DNA from: an uncultured Bacilli bacterium
GTDB taxonomy: Bacteria; Bacillota_I; Bacilli_A; RF39; UBA660
Assembly: GCA_944363745.1 (NCBI GenBank)
Contig: CALVVD010000002.1
Location: 1-26,531 of the forward strand
Length of the DNA: 26,531 nt
Direction of reading: 5' to 3'
Of the stretch, positions 23,446 to 26,531 are shown piece after piece. The translations under genes and the position numbers were made by a program. The notes beneath the pieces are model-generated. The model made no database searches, was not told the origin of the DNA, and saw nothing but the letters and a program-made list of their open reading frames with translations. Numbering within the stretch: position 1 is the stretch's first letter; each line of letters starts with the position of its first letter.

Positions 23446-26172
23446 CTATCTTGCTCCTTTCAATAAGGCAGATTGATTTCGATATTCTCTCATACATCCA
23501 CTAGTATCTTCAACAATTCCTTGACAACTATTTGCATCTAATTGATTGTTACATCCAATCAATCCTGTTTTTACCAATTCACTATTTTTATCTAAAACTT
23601 CATGAAGTAAATAACTCTTATATGCTGTAATACCAGGAACATTACCAGCATTTAGATTATCGTTATCACTAGTAGGTTTACTATAATCATTACCATTATC
23701 TTTATTATATTGTCTTATTTTAGCCATAGTTTCACTAGTTAAATTAAATTCATAATCAACATATTTATCCTGATATACATCATAACCTAACTCTTGAATC
23801 TCTTGTATTAGAGCAACAGGTTGAATAGGATAATCTTCATTTTCTAAGTTAGTAGCAGCACATGTCCAGTTAAATCCTGGAGTTCTTGAAGTACTACCAC
23901 TTTCACTAGATGGGAATAAATTATCTAAAGAAATTGATCTAAATCTATAATCCTCAGAATCAGGTGTATCATTGCCATCATCATTAGAAGGACAATCTTC
24001 AGTATTAGGATCACAACAATCAGGATCACTAGGATCACAATCAGTAGTTGGATTTTCACCTATCGCATAGAAGCATCCAATTTCAAAGTTCCATCCAAAG
24101 TATCCATAATTACTAATAGTACCAGTAATATTCATCTCAGTATTATCAATAATTTTCTGCATCTCTTCATCAGTAAGGCTATTTTTATCTCCACCTTTAT
24201 TAACTTTCCAATCGTACCAAGCTGTATTTACTGGAATAGAATTTAATTTAGTACAATATTCATTTCCAACATAAGTATAGAAATCTTCTTTACCAGGTTC
24301 CATAGAATGAACAGGACGTCCTGTCTTATTATTAATCCAAGTACCAGGGAATGTAATTATATTATGATAATCCCATCCATCATCTTCGCCTTCACATTCA
24401 CCAGTTGTTAGTTGAACCATTGATTCAAATGTTTTACTTCCAGCTCCTACCCAATCATCAACTACTGTACTACTATTCATGTTTTGATGAGCTTTAAAAC
24501 TTTCAGTCCAATCCTCAACATTCTCATCAGTATCATTATTATCTTTATTTTCCACAACTATTTCATAATCTGTTCTCTCATTAGAACATTCTACTGCTTT
24601 ACTTTCACATGCAGCTTTTGCAGCGTTATATTCTTTTAAAGCTTGTTGATATTCTTTATCTGATTGTGCTTGTGTTGCTACTGTATTGGCACCACAATTA
24701 TTAGTCCAATAACAACTATCTAGACAAGTAGCACCTTGAATAGCATTAGTACGAACTAAGAATCCATTAGCACCAGCACCATATGTATGCCATTGATATC
24801 CTAAAGCAATCCAATAAACTTGAATTTGACCTCTTAATCCTCTAATAGTTTCAGCTGTTTTAGCAACTGTAGAGAAATAATATTGTCCAAGTTCCGGATT
24901 ACAACCATTATAATCAGGTACCCAACTACCATTTACATAACGACCACCTGGTTTATTTTGTTGTTGAGTATATATTTGCTCAGCAGTTCCCTGACCAGCA
25001 GCTATCTCAGCTAAAGTAATACAACCTTTACTATCACTCATTTTAGTTAAGTAAGAGTTTTCTACTGGTAAGATAAAGTTATCAAACATAAATGATGGTA
25101 AATTACTACTATTACTATAATTTACTTTACTATTACCTTCATCACTCTCATATACTTCTTCATAACATTTATCTATACATTTTTGTGAATATTTTCCACC
25201 ATCACATTCTTTTACACAAGCATCAAAATCTTCATTAGGGCCACCCTTATCACTTTGATGACCATTTGCTTGTGTACAAACTGGTGACTCTACACATGCA
25301 GGTTTTGGTGTAGGCATAGGAGCCGTATATTCAGCAGTACAATCAACTTTAGACTTAATTTCAATTAAATATTGGAAACAAAGTCCTGCTTCTGTCGCTA
25401 CTGGATCGCTAAAGTTAACTTCAATATCCTCACGACAAGTAACTTTACAATTATTACTATTAGTAGTACCAGTATGAGTATACTTATGCATAGTCTCATA
25501 ATTACCTGTACTAAACAAATCACAAGTTAATTTTATAGTATCATTTACATTATCAACATTTTGATAACCTTCACCTCCAGGAATTGTCCCTTCCGTATGA
25601 CCACTATTATAACTTTCCCTTGCAGCATTAATCCATGCTAGAACAGTTGATTCAGAATACTGTACATTAACATATTCTTCAAAACAATATGAAACAGCTT
25701 CTTTCATAGTATCATTATTACTAAAATCTTTTCTATACGATTTACAAGCCTCACTATCATACATACTGTTTCTATTACTCATAGGATATTCAATTGTCTT
25801 CATTCCTACAAGTGAATCAGCTTCACAAGTTCCATCACTACTTTCAAGTCCAAATGACAAGTAAACCTTACCATCAGTTGGAACCTCTACTGTAACTGTT
25901 CCATTAGCATCTGCATAATGCTTTGTCTCATCAACCCTCTCACCATTTATATCACTATAAGTAATATAATAGTAAAGATTAGATGAAACATTAGTAAGTG
26001 TTGCCGTTGCCCCATTCTGACTTATCTTAATCTTATTCATATAAGTATCTTCATTATAAGCAGCAGAACACTCATTATTAGCAGCACTTACATTATCTAA
26101 ATTAGATACCATTACTCCTAAAACAGCCGCAACAACTATTGCTGGTATCATTAATAATTTAGACTTCTTCAT
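23446..26172 (-). CDS. Large secreted cysteine-rich protein, possible pilus-associated adhesin
   Basis: About 908 residues from ATG 26172, with GGAAGGTGAG upstream; an in-frame GTG at 26181 overlaps that site. A signal peptide (MKKSKLLMIPAIVVAAVLGV, likely cleavage after VSAA) precedes an exported chain with about 33 cysteines, many in close pairs such as CVKECDGG, CIDKCYEE, CLDSCYWTNNCG and the Asp-rich CDPSDPDCCDPNTEDC. No transmembrane helix, LPxTG-like sorting signal or repeat array is seen at the C-terminus, which ends QSALLKGAR. I recognise no domain. Placed between a class B sortase and Tad genes, it may be a surface or tip protein of the pilus, but that is inference. Its start overlaps the sortase gene by 14 bases. 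Confidence 0.8.
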   Translation of the reverse strand: MKKSKLLMIPAIVVAAVLGVMVSNLDNVSAANNECSAAYNEDTYMNKIKISQNGATATLTNVSSNLYYYITYSDINGERVDETKHYADANGTVTVEVPTDGKVYLSFGLESSDGTCEADSLVGMKTIEYPMSNRNSMYDSEACKSYRKDFSNNDTMKEAVSYCFEEYVNVQYSESTVLAWINAARESYNSGHTEGTIPGGEGYQNVDNVNDTIKLTCDLFSTGNYETMHKYTHTGTTNSNNCKVTCREDIEVNFSDPVATEAGLCFQYLIEIKSKVDCTAEYTAPMPTPKPACVESPVCTQANGHQSDKGGPNEDFDACVKECDGGKYSQKCIDKCYEEVYESDEGNSKVNYSNSSNLPSFMFDNFILPVENSYLTKMSDSKGCITLAEIAAGQGTAEQIYTQQQNKPGGRYVNGSWVPDYNGCNPELGQYYFSTVAKTAETIRGLRGQIQVYWIALGYQWHTYGAGANGFLVRTNAIQGATCLDSCYWTNNCGANTVATQAQSDKEYQQALKEYNAAKAACESKAVECSNERTDYEIVVENKDNNDTDENVEDWTESFKAHQNMNSSTVVDDWVGAGSKTFESMVQLTTGECEGEDDGWDYHNIITFPGTWINNKTGRPVHSMEPGKEDFYTYVGNEYCTKLNSIPVNTAWYDWKVNKGGDKNSLTDEEMQKIIDNTEMNITGTISNYGYFGWNFEIGCFYAIGENPTTDCDPSDPDCCDPNTEDCPSNDDGNDTPDSEDYRFRSISLDNLFPSSESGSTSRTPGFNWTCAATNLENEDYPIQPVALIQEIQELGYDVYQDKYVDYEFNLTSETMAKIRQYNKDNGNDYSKPTSDNDNLNAGNVPGITAYKSYLLHEVLDKNSELVKTGLIGCNNQLDANSCQGIVEDTSGCMREYRNQSALLKGAR

Positions 26173-26531
26173 TTTTCTCACCTTCCTTCAATCTACTTTC
26201 TATTTTATCATAGTTTTTATTACTTTTCACCCTAGAAAGTGTAGTTTTTTCATTTTCTCGTAATTTTCTTGCATCTACTCTAAAAGAATACTCTTTTGTA
26301 CCATAAAATCTCGTACAAGTATATAAACTTAATAATAAGTCATCACTATTTACATCCGTATTAATATCATACATACTTACTTCTTTAGATGTTTTTATAT
26401 AATCATCTAACTCATCTTTGGTAAAAGTATCACTATATGATGCACTTTGATCGTCTTCTATTAAAGCAACTGCATAAATACGATCTAATGATGTCTCTCC
26501 TCTTTCATTTGTATATTCAAGAAATTGATTA
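26159..26531 (-). CDS. Class B sortase, partial (C-terminal part)
   Basis: The frame is open to the high-coordinate edge, so the true start lies outside. About 124 residues are visible. LLLSLYTCTRFYG is a class B TLxTC-type motif with the catalytic Cys, and SFRVDARKLR supplies the catalytic Arg; the catalytic His would be upstream of the window. Class B sortases attach specific proteins to the cell wall or polymerise pilins. The tail after the Arg is long and basic (KSNKNYDKIESRLKEG). It overlaps the start of the cysteine-rich secreted protein, suggesting a shared transcript. No obvious sorting-motif substrate is present in the window. Confidence 0.8.
   Translation of the reverse strand, partial: NQFLEYTNERGETSLDRIYAVALIEDDQSASYSDTFTKDELDDYIKTSKEVSMYDINTDVNSDDLLLSLYTCTRFYGTKEYSFRVDARKLRENEKTTLSRVKSNKNYDKIESRLKEGEKNEEV

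Noticed and set aside
1..26531. Integrative conjugative element
   Set aside because: VirB4, VirB6, PrgI and hydrolase genes are present, but no relaxase, VirD4-type coupling ATPase, integrase, attachment site or origin of transfer is visible in the window.

Overview
The window is a strongly AT-rich stretch with every recognisable gene on the minus strand. The Gram-positive type VII secretion genes, clear AGGAGG-type ribosome binding sites, a class B sortase and peptidoglycan hydrolases all point to a low-GC Firmicute. An uncultured gut-type member of the Bacilli near the Mollicutes is my best guess, but that is inference. Stops are almost all TAA, with a few TAG. No tRNA, rRNA, CRISPR array, transposase, relaxase or VirD4-type coupling protein is visible.

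Reading in the direction of transcription (high to low coordinates), three secretion-type modules follow one another. (1) 26531-17370 is a Tad/Flp (type IVc pilus-like) module: the C-terminal part of a class B sortase, a very cysteine-rich 908-residue secreted protein, a membrane-anchored TadE-like protein, CpaB (RcpC), the CpaF/TadA ATPase, TadB, TadC, a short Flp-like pilin at 18852-19025, a TadE-like pseudopilin and a degenerate TadZ/CpaE. (2) 17313-9450 begins with two paralogous VirB2/TrbC-like two-helix membrane proteins. These are followed by a reduced type VII module: EssC, EsaB, a WXG100 protein, two further small helical proteins and a 371-residue putative substrate. (3) 9363-1 is a type IV secretion-like module: a chimeric VirB2-like protein with a signal peptide and exported domain, VirB6/TrbL, a PrgI-family protein, a split VirB4, an M23 peptidase plus glucosaminidase, two small single-pass proteins that could be VirB8-like, and the start of a membrane-anchored protein that may be another cell-wall hydrolase.

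The transcription signals divide the block. Sigma-A-like promoters lie at 19060-19088 (pilin), 17337-17365 (first VirB2-like protein), 16477-16505 (essC) and 9390-9419 (type IV module). Intrinsic terminators or attenuators lie after 16945, 10956 and 9450. No gene-free stretch exceeds 300 bases.

Two things stand out. First, Tad, type VII and VirB4/VirB6/PrgI machineries are interleaved without the usual Firmicute type VII partners EssA, EssB and EsaA. Second, essC is a full-length frame broken by one in-frame TGA between Walker A and Walker B of its first ATPase domain. The same reading frame continues for about 709 codons, so this is a recent nonsense mutation, a sequence error, or recoding.
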